NCBI RefSeq assembly: GCF_026626745.1 | Contig: NZ_JAPNJW010000002.1 | Span: 6,078,130 to 6,142,129 of the forward strand | DNA: 64,000 nucleotides | Origin: Nannocystis sp. RBIL2 | GTDB lineage: Bacteria > Myxococcota_A > Polyangia > Nannocystales > Nannocystaceae | Direction: 5' to 3' | In this document: positions 43,828-57,947 of the stretch, in pieces | How the letters are laid out: every line of letters begins with the position of its first letter | Numbering within the stretch: the stretch's first letter is position 1 | Program-made: the position numbers and the translations under genes | The notes under the pieces: model-generated | What the model was told of the DNA's origin: nothing | What the model saw: the letters and a program-made list of their open reading frames with translations, nothing else | The model's database searches: none

Positions 43828-44622
43828 TCACGCTGCGGCACGGGCGGCCTCGAGCAGGCGGTCGGTGATCGTGCGGGCCATGCGAGCGACCTCGGGCGAC
43901 TCGATGCGGCGCGGGCGGTCGAGGTCGACCTGGTACTCGGCGACGAGGCGACCTGGCCGCGAGGACAGGAGGAGGACGCGGTCGCCGAGGCGCACGGCCT
44001 CGCGGACGTTGTGGGTGACGAACACGACGGTCAGGCCGGTCTTCTGCCACAGCGCCTCGAGCTCGCTGTGGAGGTGGTCGCGCATCATGGCGTCGAGGGC
44101 GGCGAACGGCTCGTCCATCAGCAGCAGCTCGGCCTGCTGGGCCAGCGCGCGGGCGAGGGCGACCCGCTGCTTCATGCCGCCCGACAGTTCGTGCGGGCGC
44201 CGGTGGGCGAACTTCTCGAGGTGGACGAGCTGCAGCAGCTCGGCCACCCGCGCGGTCCGGGCCTTGCGCGACAGCCCTTGCATCTGCAGCGGAAAGGCGA
44301 CGTTCTCCTCGACGCTCAGCCAGGGGAACAGCGCCGACTCCTGGAACATCAGCGCGGGGCGCTCGCCGGCCACGGTGACCTTGCCGGCCGAGGGCGTGTC
44401 GAGCCCGGCCACCAGGTTCAGCATGGTGGACTTTCCGCAGCCCGAGGCCCCGACCACGCACACGAACTCGCCCTTCTTCACCGTGAACGACATGGTGTCG
44501 AGCGCGACGACGGCGTCGCCGCCGGCGCCGTGGCGCTTGGTGACGCCGTCGAGGCGCAGCGCCACCGGGGCGGGCGAGGGGCTCAGGAGGGACAGCGGGG
44601 CGTGCGGCAGGGCGGCGCTCAT
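43828..44622 (-). CDS. ABC transporter ATP-binding protein, SsuB/TauB type
   Basis: 264 residues. Walker A GASGCGKSTM, Q-loop FQESALFPWLSVEENV, signature LSGGMKQRVALARALA, Walker B LLLMDEPFAALD and switch His in FVTHNVREAV are all intact. This is the nitrate/sulfonate/taurine-type importer ATPase. It is the upstream gene of a two-gene operon with the permease. The long N-terminal extension (about 25 residues) is not part of the fold; an internal start is possible. Confidence 0.9.
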   Translation of the reverse strand: MSAALPHAPLSLLSPSPAPVALRLDGVTKRHGAGGDAVVALDTMSFTVKKGEFVCVVGASGCGKSTMLNLVAGLDTPSAGKVTVAGERPALMFQESALFPWLSVEENVAFPLQMQGLSRKARTARVAELLQLVHLEKFAHRRPHELSGGMKQRVALARALAQQAELLLMDEPFAALDAMMRDHLHSELEALWQKTGLTVVFVTHNVREAVRLGDRVLLLSSRPGRLVAEYQVDLDRPRRIESPEVARMARTITDRLLEAARAAA

Positions 44623-44874
44623 CGGTTTCCTCGGCCCATCAGGCGTACATTATGCTGAACGCTTCGTCAATCCACGGAACTCCGGCGAGGTCCGTGAAAA
44701 CCGTGTAGCAAGGGCGCAGAGGCCCTCCTGAGCCCCGTAGAGGCCGCTCGGCCGGGGGGGAGCCCGCCGGCTGCATTCACCAGGATGTCGGGGCCTCCGC
44801 TGCGGTGGTGCGCGACCGCTCAGCTTGGAATTTTTCCAGTGGCCGCACGGGACTACCGCGATCAGGGTTCGGCC

Positions 44875-45360
44875 ATGAAGCCCTACACTCCGACATGGAT
44901 CGTGCTCGTGGACGGCTCGCGCGGCCGGATCCTGGTGCAGGAAGCACCCGGCGCCGCGCTGACCCGTCCGTTCGGCGACGGATTCACCAGCGGTCGGGAG
45001 CTCAACCACGAGGTCGGTGAAGACCGACCCGGCCGCTCACGCGGCTTCGCGGGCGCCTCAGCCCGCCACGCGTTCGAGCCGCGCACCAACCCGCACGACA
45101 AGGCGGAGACCGAGTTCAGCAGCCAGGTCGCCGCGTTCGTCGACCGCGGGGTGGGCGACCGCCGGGCCCAGCGCGTGATCCTCGTCGCTCCGCCGCGAGC
45201 CCTGGGCGATCTGCGCAGAGCGCTGTCGCCGCGCGCCTACGCCCGCGTGCACGCCGAGATCTCCCATGACTGGATCGATCTGCCCGACAACGAAGTCGCC
45301 GCCCGCCTCGGCGACGCCCTTCGCAGCCCCATGGCCGCGGACACCTCACTGGCTGTGTGA
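44875..45360 (+). CDS. host attachment family protein
   Basis: 161 residues from ATG at 44875. TWIVLVDGSRGRILVQE, a His/Arg-rich middle (EDRPGRSRGFAGASARHAFEP) and VILVAPPRALGDLRRAL match the family named for attachment to host cells (PF10116), whose members resemble the archaeal-type release factor eRF1 core. The name is historical and the function in free-living bacteria is unclear. An inverted repeat (TTGGAA...TTCCAG) lies about 40 bp upstream. Confidence 0.75.
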   Translation: MKPYTPTWIVLVDGSRGRILVQEAPGAALTRPFGDGFTSGRELNHEVGEDRPGRSRGFAGASARHAFEPRTNPHDKAETEFSSQVAAFVDRGVGDRRAQRVILVAPPRALGDLRRALSPRAYARVHAEISHDWIDLPDNEVAARLGDALRSPMAADTSLAV

Positions 45361-46244
45361 TCTCGATTGTGCCATCGGACACGCCCCCAGGGCATCTGCC
45401 TGCTTTAGCCGCTTTTGTAATAGAGAGACGAACCAGCCTGATGTGCGCGGGGGCGATCCAGCGGGTCGCGCCCCGCGTGCGCCTGTTCGGATTTCGGCGC
45501 AATGACGCTGGTAAACGTTGTTCTTGCGTTCGTCGCGAAGCTGAGCGCGCTGCTCGCCGCGCACCTCGTGGCTGTCCTCGCGGACAGGTGACGAGCGCCG
45601 GGCCGTTGAGCACGCTGCGCCCGCCGCGAGAGGCGAGATGTCCCCGGGGACATGTGACGCGAGCGCGCTCATGCTCGGGCTCCGGGACGGCAGGCGCTCG
45701 AAAGAGGCCTTGGGCGCGTCGATTTGGAGATGTCCGAGGGGACAGGTGAAAGGCGGGCGGGCCGGCCACCGAGGCGAGTCGAGCGGCCGCAGCTCAGGCG
45801 CGGCCGAGGGCGCGAAGGCGCGCGTCGTCGCGAATCACATGTCTCTTCGGGCATGTCGATACGTGGGGGATGCACGGATGCTGCCAGTAAGGCAGGTCCG
45901 TTCGGATCTTGCGCGCCCCCCATGACCTCCCGCGCCCGCGCGCGCTCGCGGTGACGGCGACCGCGCACGGACAATTGCGCGCACAAGTCCGGACGGTCGC
46001 GGCGCTGAATGACATGTTCTCGGGGACATGTCCGAAGTGCTGCCCGGCCGGTCGGCCGTCAAACCGAGCGCGAAGGCCGAGCCGCGGCGGCCCGCAGGGC
46101 CTGGCCGCGAGCGGCCCTCGTGACGCGCCGAGGATGGACGTGTTCATGAGGACATGTCTGAAACGCCATCTAAAAAGTGCGCCGCATCCCGGGACTTCGG
46201 ACGACATGTCCGTGAGGACAGGGCCGGCTGATTTTTTAAAGACT
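45361..46244. repeat. 884-bp gene-free region with a palindrome array
   Basis: No gene is supported between two convergent genes. It contains intact copies at 45573-45586, 45639-45652 (TGTCCCCGGGGACA, perfect), 45731-45744 and 46207-46220, and variants at 45840-45853 (ends GGCA, TTCG loop), 46015-46028 and 46141-46154 (both begin TGTT). Spacing is 60-170 bp. Several are followed by GGTGA or TGTGA, suggesting that flanks are partly shared. The first 210 bp holds nothing recognisable. Confidence 0.8.
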
Positions 46245-51347
<5,103 letters not shown>

Positions 51348-51401
51348 GGCAACTCGAGTGTATCGCCAGGTCTCGCGCGAGAAACAAGGTATCCTCGCGC
51401 G

Positions 51402-52543
51402 GTGACGCCGCCCGCTGCATCCGCGAGAGATTGGGACATCACCGTGTTCGGAGCCACCGGCTTCGTCGGCCGACTGTGCGCCGCCTACCTCGCGGCTCAT
51501 GCCCCGCCGGAGGTCCGCATCGCAGTCGCCGGACGCTCGCGCGACAAGCTCGCGGCGGTCGCGGCGGAGCTCGGTCGTGAGGTCGGCATCATCGTCGCCG
51601 ACACCGGCGACGACGCCGCGCTCGCGCGCATGGCCGCCAGCACGCGCGTGGTGCTCACCACCGTCGGCCCCTACGTGCGCTACGGCGAGCCCGTGGTGCG
51701 CGCGTGCGTCGAGCAGGGTGCCGACTACCTCGACCTCACCGGCGAGCCTGCCTTCGTCGACCGCATCATCGCCCTGCACGACGAGGCCGCGCGGGCCCGC
51801 GGCGTGCTGGTGCTGCCGTGTTGCGGCTTCGACAGCATCCCGACCGACCTGGGCGTCCTGTGGACCACGCGCGCTCTCCCGCGCGACCGCCCGCTGACGA
51901 TCGCCGGTTACCTCGAGGGCCGCGGGAAATTCTCCGGCGGCACGCTCGCCTCCGCGCTCGGCGTGCTGACGTCGCCCCCGCCCCCGCGCAAGCCGCGGAG
52001 CGAGTCCGGCGCCGGTCGCAAGCGGCCCGCGATCCACTACCAGCGCGAGCTCGGTCGCTGGGGGTTGCCGCTGCCGACCATCGACCCGGTGATCGCGCGC
52101 GCTCGGCCCGGCTGCGCGGCGACTACGGGCCCGAGTTCAGCTACGCGCACTACATCGCGCTGCCGCGGATCTACCACGTCGGCCTGGCGCTCGCGGGCGT
52201 CGGGGCGCTGGTCGGCGCGGCCAAGATCGGCCCGCTGCGGCGCATGCTCACCCGCATGAACCCGCCGGGCAGCGGACCGAGCCCCGAGGTCCGCGCGAGG
52301 AGCTGGTTCAAGGTCACCTTCGTCGGCCGCGCCGGCGACGATCCGCCGGTGATCGCCGAGGTCTCCGGCGGCGACCCGGGCTACGACGAGACGGCGAAGA
52401 TGGCCGGCGAGACCGCGCTCTGCCTCGTGTTACAACGGGACATGTGCAAAAGTACAGGTGGCGTGTCGACCACCGCGGCCGCCTGCGGCGAGCTGCTGAT
52501 CGAGCGCCTGCAGGCCGCGGGGCTGCGCTTCGCCGTGCGCTGA
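51402..52543 (+). pseudogene. saccharopine dehydrogenase-like protein, frameshifted
   Basis: The GTG at 51402 opens a good Rossmann protein: WDITVFGATGFVGRLCAAYL, VAGRSRDKL, VVLTTVGPYVRYGEPVVRAC, DYLDLTGE and CCGFDSIPTDLGV. After PTIDPVIAR the frame is lost near 52100; the next frame continues SARLRGDYGPEFSYAHYIALPRIYHV to the natural end at 52543. One missing base in a GCGCGCGC run explains it, and 1142 bp fits one deletion. Family members are trans-acting enoyl reductases or membrane-linked oxidoreductases. It is divergent from the kinase with 54 bp between starts. Confidence 0.8.
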
Positions 52544-52580
52544 GCGGCGCGGGAGCGGCCCCGAAGGGCGGACAATCGCT

Positions 52581-52645
52581 CCTGCGCAGTACAATGTGCG
52601 CAGGACCGGTCGCCCGCGCAATGACGAATCATCGCGGGCGACCGG
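52581..52645. repeat. two adjacent perfect inverted repeats between convergent genes
   Basis: CCTGCGCA (52581-52588) pairs with TGCGCAGG (52597-52604) around 8 bases. CCGGTCGCCCGCG (52606-52618) pairs with 52633-52645 around a 14-base A/T-richer loop. They fill the gap between the saccharopine-dehydrogenase-like gene and the convergent BP74-like gene. Bidirectional termination is the simplest reading, but no T-run follows. Confidence 0.75.
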
Positions 52646-52758
52646 CCTCGACGCGCCGACGCAGTCACGCCAATCGCCAGTCCCCGCCGACCGAGGATCG
52701 GCCCGGGACAGCGCGGCGAATGCACTCACCGGCGAGAGGTGGCGCAGAGGCAGCCGGC

Positions 52759-53106
52759 TCAGCCAGGCTTGACCTCGTCGACCAGGCGCGAGGACCACGG
52801 GCACCAGTGACCGCCGGGCAGGAAGGCGCCGCCGGCCTCGTCGAGGTGATCCTCGACGTATTGCATGCCCGCGTCGCACACCTCGATCGCCACGTCGAAG
52901 AAATCGATGGTGTTCGGGTCGAGGTGGAACGACCAACCCGGGTTGTACGGCTGCGCCCGCTTGATGATGCGCCCGTGGATGTGGATCCGCTGGGTCTCCT
53001 CGCCATTGAGGATCTTGCGCGCATGCGCAATCTTGGCATCGTCCCTGAGCTCGATCACGAAGCGCGGATAGCCATTGGTGTCGGTGAAGCGAAAGTAGGC
53101 TGCCAT
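52759..53106 (-). CDS. BP74-like protein
   Basis: 115 residues from ATG at 53106. AYFRFTDTNGYPRFVIELRDDAKIAHARKIL, IIKRAQPYNPGWSFHLDPNTIDFF and FLPGGHWCPWSSRLVDEV resemble the N-terminal domain of the slime-mould protein BP74 and related small bacterial proteins, some annotated as calmodulin-binding-like. It has no signal peptide. The function is unknown. The recognition is from memory of the conserved NPGWS and HWCPW phrases. Confidence 0.6.
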   Translation of the reverse strand: MAAYFRFTDTNGYPRFVIELRDDAKIAHARKILNGEETQRIHIHGRIIKRAQPYNPGWSFHLDPNTIDFFDVAIEVCDAGMQYVEDHLDEAGGAFLPGGHWCPWSSRLVDEVKPG

Positions 53107-53631
53107 GGTGCTGCTTTCCCGTGTCCGCGGCCCACGCAATCGTGCTCCGCCGGCGACGGCCGCAAGGCCGCCGGCAGAATCGCGGCACGAAGGTGACAGA
53201 CCTAGAGCCGCGGCGCAAGGCACATTTCCGCGAACGTCGATCCTTCGTCGTCTTCGATCGTCGCCGACAAATTCGCGACAATTTGGTGCGAGAGCGGATA
53301 GCGATGGTAGCCGACGAGCCACGTGGGCGATATCGCCCAGAATGGCAATAACGGCCAATCGCACGTACGAGCGCGACGCGGGTAAAAATGATTTGGAATA
53401 CGCCGATCCGCTGCGAGGAAATGGCGAATCGCGCGATGTGTGTCCAAAGGCGACCGAGCCGCGATCGACGCCAAGCACGAGCTCGCTTCGGCGACGCGCT
53501 CGAGGTCGACGTACCTCGCCCGTCTTCGCCGTCACAAGGCCGAGTCCGCCGGGGGCGCGGATCTGCGCTTGCGTGCGGCGAGGCGGGTGTCAAGGTCAGC
53601 GCGTCGCGCCGGGCGCGACCTGCGAGGACAC
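53107..53631. other. 525-bp gap upstream of two divergent genes
   Basis: Slightly lower G/C than the surroundings around 53250-53440. It should contain the promoters of the BP74-like gene and the lipoprotein gene, but no convincing box pair stands out. Frames here (for example a 90-codon minus-strand frame at 53202-53474) have no ribosome site or recognisable motif. Confidence 0.5.
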
Positions 53632-54465
53632 ATGCACGGACGTGCCGCCATCCTGCTCTCGGTGCTGACCGCCTGCGACGCGGACGAGCCAGCGCCCGCC
53701 GCCGCGGCGCCGAAGCAGGCCGAGGCCGTGTCCACGACCCCGCCGGCGCCGAACGGGCAGCCGCGCGTGCTGGCGGAGCTCGACCTGGGCGGCGGACATA
53801 CAGTGGTGTTCGAGGAGCTCGAGCCGGGGCTCATCAGCGTGGTCGAGCGCGGCCGCGTCGACCACCCGCAGCAGGCAGTGACGCCCGAGCTGATGCGCGA
53901 GGGCGCGGCCGAGGTGTGGTCGAGGCTGGCGCCCGGCCGCGAGCCGCCGCCCGCGCTGGCCGCTGCGCTCGACCGCCAGGCCGAACGCGAGGTCGACGAG
54001 GTGTCGGCGTCGCCGAAGCCAGTCGCACCGCCGACGCTGCCGGCAGCGACTGTGTCGCCGACCCGCGACGACTGGGAGCAGCAGTGGTTCAAGGCCACGT
54101 TCTGCACCCGCCCCGAGCGCAGCCATTGCACGCAGGGCTGGGAGTGGGCCGAATCGACGTCGGACGTGAACTCCGGCGAATACGAGGCGGTCGCGATGCA
54201 GGGCCGCGAGGGCAAGCAGGACGCGACGTTCACCACCGACTGGTGGAAGTGCCGGCGCACCTGCGAATTTTTTGATTGCGACCTCGAGTGCTGGTGGGAG
54301 CGCGGCTCGACCGACACGATCAAGCCGGGCACGTGGGTCGGCCGCCACTACGACAACGACCCGGGCCTCAAGCTCACCGGCGGCACCACGTACAAGGCGG
54401 AGATTACGGGGGCAACCGGGGCGCTCGTCAGCCTGCACACGAAGTGGGAGCCCTGGCACGAGTGA
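53632..54465 (+). CDS. hypothetical lipoprotein, 277 residues
   Basis: Short signal HGRAAILLSVLTACDAD with lipobox LTAC. A Pro/Ala linker leads to a region about 110 residues long, then a Cys/Trp-rich C-terminal half (FCTRPERSHCTQGWEW, WWKCRRTCEFFDCDLECWW) that is probably disulfide-bonded and surface-exposed. The ATG at 53632 is selected because it places the signal correctly. Upstream in-frame codons lack any signal. No family recognised. Confidence 0.75.
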   Translation: MHGRAAILLSVLTACDADEPAPAAAAPKQAEAVSTTPPAPNGQPRVLAELDLGGGHTVVFEELEPGLISVVERGRVDHPQQAVTPELMREGAAEVWSRLAPGREPPPALAAALDRQAEREVDEVSASPKPVAPPTLPAATVSPTRDDWEQQWFKATFCTRPERSHCTQGWEWAESTSDVNSGEYEAVAMQGREGKQDATFTTDWWKCRRTCEFFDCDLECWWERGSTDTIKPGTWVGRHYDNDPGLKLTGGTTYKAEITGATGALVSLHTKWEPWHE

Positions 54466-54549
54466 GGGAATACGATTGCTGGTGCCACGATTGTGAAGCA
54501 ATACGGGCGCTTCGAAAGGTGTGATGATTCGGTCGCGCGTCGACCGTGA

Positions 54550-55509
54550 TCAATGCGCAGCGAGCACGCGCTCGACCACACCCCACGGGCCGCGCACCGG
54601 GACGCCCTCGCGCTCCTCGGCCGCGAGCGCGCGCCGGGCCGCCTCGGCGAACGACAGCCGGGCGCGGTGATCGATCGACGTCCAGAAGCGGTCGCTCTGC
54701 GCCAGCAGGTCGTGCGTCAGGCCGACGACGATGTTGCGCGCCACCGACCAGTCGGCGCGGGTGACGAAGCGGACCCACAGCGACGACAGGTGCGGGGTGA
54801 GCAGCGGGACGTCGAGCGAGCGCGGCCGCCGGAGGCCCATCACCCGGGCCGTCTCCGCGAGGATCTGCTTGCCCGTGAGCACGTCGGGGCCGGGGATGTC
54901 GAACCACGCGCTGCCGGCCTGCTCGAGCTCCAGCGCCCGCACCAGCGCGACCACGACGTCGTCGATCGCCACCGGCTCGGTCTGCGAGCGGAGCCAGCGC
55001 GGCAGCACCATCACCGGCAGGCGCGCGGCGAGGTCGCGGACGACCAGCCAGCTCAGGCTGCCGTGACCGACGATCATGCTGGCGCGCAGCTCGATCGCCG
55101 ACACCCGACCGGCGCGCAGCGCCTCGCCGACCTCGAGCCGGCTCTGCAAATGCTCGGACGCGCGGCCGCGCGGCGCGACGCCGCCGAGGTAGACGATTCG
55201 CCGCATCGACGGGACGGCCGCGGCCGCGGCGGCGAAGGTCCGCGCCGCCTCGACCTCGCGGCGGCGAAAGTCGGAGCCCTCGCCGATCGCGTGGACCAGG
55301 TACAGAGCGGCGTCACAGTCGGCCAGCGCGCGGGCGCAGACGGCAGGATCGCCGACGTCGCCCTCCACCCACTCGACGTCGGGCCAGCGAGCGCGCGGGC
55401 GGCGAGCATCACGGCTGAGGCCGCGGACCTGCCAGCCCGCGCGCAGCAGGGCAGGCCGGACCGAGCGGCCGACGAACCCGGTGGCGCCGGTGAGGAGGAC
55501 CCGCGGCAT
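54550..55509 (-). CDS. NAD(P)-binding SDR/NmrA-like protein
   Basis: 319 residues from ATG at 55509 (ATG at 55530 is also possible). Rossmann start PRVLLTGATGFVGRSVRPALLRAGWQVRGLSRD, then YLVHAIGEG, RRIVYLGGV and IELRASMIVGHGSLSW, typical of the atypical extended SDRs such as the DUF2867-linked sugar/quinone epimerase-like group. The C-terminal part (DLLAQSDRFWTSIDHRARLSFAEAARRAL) continues a helical region. Substrate unknown. It is divergent from the GNAT gene with 77 bp between starts. Confidence 0.82.
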   Translation of the reverse strand: MPRVLLTGATGFVGRSVRPALLRAGWQVRGLSRDARRPRARWPDVEWVEGDVGDPAVCARALADCDAALYLVHAIGEGSDFRRREVEAARTFAAAAAAVPSMRRIVYLGGVAPRGRASEHLQSRLEVGEALRAGRVSAIELRASMIVGHGSLSWLVVRDLAARLPVMVLPRWLRSQTEPVAIDDVVVALVRALELEQAGSAWFDIPGPDVLTGKQILAETARVMGLRRPRSLDVPLLTPHLSSLWVRFVTRADWSVARNIVVGLTHDLLAQSDRFWTSIDHRARLSFAEAARRALAAEEREGVPVRGPWGVVERVLAAH

Positions 55510-55586
55510 CGTCCGATGCATAGCACGCACCCGCCGACGCGCCCGGCGGACAGCGAGCTCGTGCCGGGCCGTGATAGGGTGCGGAG

Positions 55587-56105
55587 GTGACGAACGCGAG
55601 CCGATCGCTGCCGGGGCCGAGCGAGCGGCTGCAGTTCCGCTGGTGGACGCCCGACGACCTCGAGCTGGCGCGCGGGCTGTGGGGCGATCCGCAGGTGACG
55701 GCCAGGATCGCCGGCGAGCCGTTCACGCCGACGGAGATCGCCGCGCGCCTGTCCCTCGAGATCGATCAGGGCCAGGCGCGCGGGGTGCAGTACTGGCCGG
55801 TGTTCCTCCGCGACGACGGGTCACACGTCGGCTGTTGCGGGCTCAGGCCGCACACCCCACAGGTCTACGAGCTCGGCTTTCACCTCCGCAGCGCGTTCTG
55901 GGGCCGCGGCCTGGCCGGCGAGGCCGCGGCCGCCGCCGTCGCCTTCGCGCTCGGCCCGCTCGCCGCGCGCGGCCTGTTCGCCGGCCATCACCCCGACAAC
56001 GCCGCGTCGCGCCGGGTGCTGCTGCGATTGGGCTTTCGTCACACCCACGACGAATTGTATCCACCGACGGGGGCCCTGCATCCGTCGTATCGGCGGGACC
56101 CCTGA
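55587..56105 (+). CDS. GNAT family N-acetyltransferase (RimJ/RimL type)
   Basis: 172 residues from GTG at 55587, with GCGGAG directly before it. LQFRWWTPDDLELARGLWGDPQVTARI is the RimJ/RimL-like opening; VYELGFHLRSAFWGRGLAGEAAAAAV holds the acetyl-CoA-binding turn, and HPDNAASRRVLLRLGFRH the following helix. The acceptor is unknown. GATAGG just upstream could be a -10 element with a very short leader. Confidence 0.85.
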   Translation: MTNASRSLPGPSERLQFRWWTPDDLELARGLWGDPQVTARIAGEPFTPTEIAARLSLEIDQGQARGVQYWPVFLRDDGSHVGCCGLRPHTPQVYELGFHLRSAFWGRGLAGEAAAAAVAFALGPLAARGLFAGHHPDNAASRRVLLRLGFRHTHDELYPPTGALHPSYRRDP

Positions 56106-56250
56106 TACGATTGCCGACGTCGGCGAATCATCGGGCCAGCTGTCACGATCGCGTGGGGCGGATCCGCACTTTCTCGCTCGCGCGGGCCCGCGCTCGCGCG
56201 CACGTGCGTGCTTGTGCCCGCCGCCCCCTCGTGCGACCGTCGCCCGGCCG

Positions 56251-57255
56251 ATGACCACGGTGATTCTGACGCAACGCGAGATCCGCCAGCTGCTGCCGAT
56301 GGCGGAATGTGTCGAGCAGATGGCCGAGGTGTTGACTGCGCTGGCGCGCGACGAGGCGACGAGCCCGCTGCGCTGGGGCATGCGGCTCGCGGGCGGGGCG
56401 ATCCTCGGCATGATGCCGGCGGCGCTGCACTCGCGGCGGGCGCTCGGGCTCAAGATCGTCGCAGTGTTCCCGCGCAATCACGGCACTCCGTTCGATTCGC
56501 ATCAGGGCCTGGTGACCCTGTTCGACGCCGAGACCGGCGCGCCGCGGGCGATCCTCGACGCCACCGAGGTCACTGCGATCCGCACCGCCGCGGTCTCGGC
56601 GGTGGCGACGCGCGCGCTGGCCCGCGAGGGGGCCGACGACCTGGCGATCCTCGGCGCCGGCACGCAGGCGTGGACGCACGTCGAGGCGATGCTGTGCGTG
56701 CGGCCGATCCGCCGCGTGCGAGTGTTCAGCGCCACGCAGGCCAACCGCGAGGCGTTCGCCCGCCAGGCCGAGCAGCGCTTCGCCGTCGAGGTGCGCGCGG
56801 TCGACTCGGCGCGCGCGGCGGTCGAGGGCGCGTCGATCGTCTGCACCACGACCTCCTCGCGCGAGCCGGTGCTGCTCGGCGAGTGGCTGGCCCCGGGGAC
56901 CCACGTGAACGCCGTCGGCGCCTGCGTGCCCGCGGCGCGCGAGCTCGACGCGCGCGCGGTGGCTCGCGCGCGGCTGTACGTCGACCGCTGCGAGTCGGCG
57001 CTGGCCGAGTCCGGTGATTTTCTGCTGGCGCGCGCAGAGGGGACCGTCGACGACGCGCACATCCTCGGCGAGCTCGGCGAGCTGCTGTGCGGCGAGTGCG
57101 AAGGCCGGCGATCGGCGGCCGACATCACGCTGTTCAAGTCGCTCGGCCTCGGGGTCGAGGACGTGGCCGTCGCGCACTACCTGCACGGCCGCGCGCTGGC
57201 CACCGGCGTCGGCGTGCAGGTCGAGCTCGGCGGTCGCCGACGCCTCGGCGATTGA
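56251..57255 (+). CDS. ornithine cyclodeaminase / mu-crystallin family protein
   Basis: 334 residues from ATG at 56251. LKIVAVFPRNHGTPFDSHQGLVTLFDAETGAPRAILDATEVTAIRTAAVSAVA is the strongly conserved core, followed by the NAD-binding LAILGAGTQAWTHVEAM and GTHVNAVGA, and DITLFKSLGLGVEDVAVA near the C terminus. Members include ornithine cyclodeaminase, ketimine reductases and alanine dehydrogenases; which of these it is cannot be read from sequence. It is convergent with the Coq4-like gene with only 4 bp between stops. Confidence 0.9.
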   Translation: MTTVILTQREIRQLLPMAECVEQMAEVLTALARDEATSPLRWGMRLAGGAILGMMPAALHSRRALGLKIVAVFPRNHGTPFDSHQGLVTLFDAETGAPRAILDATEVTAIRTAAVSAVATRALAREGADDLAILGAGTQAWTHVEAMLCVRPIRRVRVFSATQANREAFARQAEQRFAVEVRAVDSARAAVEGASIVCTTTSSREPVLLGEWLAPGTHVNAVGACVPAARELDARAVARARLYVDRCESALAESGDFLLARAEGTVDDAHILGELGELLCGECEGRRSAADITLFKSLGLGVEDVAVAHYLHGRALATGVGVQVELGGRRRLGD

Positions 57256-57259
57256 GCGC

Positions 57260-57904
57260 TCAGGCAGTCACCGGCAGGCCGAGGCGGCGCTGCACCGCGC
57301 CGAGTTCGTCCGCCAGCCAGTCCTCGAGCGGCTCGGCCACCAGGATCGGCGCGCGACGGGCGAGCTCGCGGCCGAGCTGCATGTCGTGGCGGATCTGCCG
57401 GAACTCGTGCGGGCGCAGCAGCGGCGCCACGATCGCCAGCAGCGCGAGGAACGGCTTGCCGGCGGCGAAGTAGCGCTGCTCCATGATGAACGCGGTGATC
57501 CGCAGCTCGCCCGGGAGCGAGGTGTCGCAGCCGAGCAGCACGTGGAACATGTCGTGCAAACAAATGTAGCGGGCGATCGCGGCGTTGCGCCGCAGCGCGT
57601 CGTCGGCGAAGGCGTCGCTGATGGTGGCGGGCACGATGGCGTTGGCGGCGCAGAAATCGGCGTAGGCCCGCCCGAACGTGCCCGGTGGCGAGCGGCGCAG
57701 CGCCGCGTGGTCGAGGCGCGGGCGCAGGCGGTCGCAATCGCTGCGCCCGCACAGGGCCTCGACCCGCGCACGGATCTCGTCACGCATGCGCGCGCCGAGG
57801 AGGTCGCTCTGCAGCACCGCAGCGTCGCCGATCCGCGCCGGATCGGCGCGCAGCGCCCGGAGCTGCCGGACGCGCGCCCACCATGAAGGCTTCTCGGTCG
57901 CCAT
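57260..57904 (-). CDS. Coq4-like protein
   Basis: 214 residues from ATG at 57904. The metal-site motif is HDMFHVLLGCDTSLPGELRITAF, i.e. HDxxH with a Glu eleven residues on, as in Coq4, which has been linked to ring decarboxylation/hydroxylation in ubiquinone synthesis in eukaryotes. The C-terminal FRQIRHDMQLGRELARRA also fits. No other quinone genes are nearby. It follows the SMI1-like gene by 43 bp on the same strand. Confidence 0.72.
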   Translation of the reverse strand: MATEKPSWWARVRQLRALRADPARIGDAAVLQSDLLGARMRDEIRARVEALCGRSDCDRLRPRLDHAALRRSPPGTFGRAYADFCAANAIVPATISDAFADDALRRNAAIARYICLHDMFHVLLGCDTSLPGELRITAFIMEQRYFAAGKPFLALLAIVAPLLRPHEFRQIRHDMQLGRELARRAPILVAEPLEDWLADELGAVQRRLGLPVTA

Positions 57905-57947
57905 GACGAAGCGCAGCATAGCGCCGTCGCACCGCGACCTGACGGGC

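Noticed and set aside
43742..43841. Longer permease start at 43841 that would overlap the ATPase gene end
   Set aside because: The extra 41 residues are low in hydrophobicity, lack family similarity and run through two palindromes. The ATG at 43718 gives a normal permease length.
53202..53474. 90-codon minus-strand frame upstream of the BP74-like gene
   Set aside because: No ribosome site, odd composition and no motif. The region is better explained as a promoter-containing gap.
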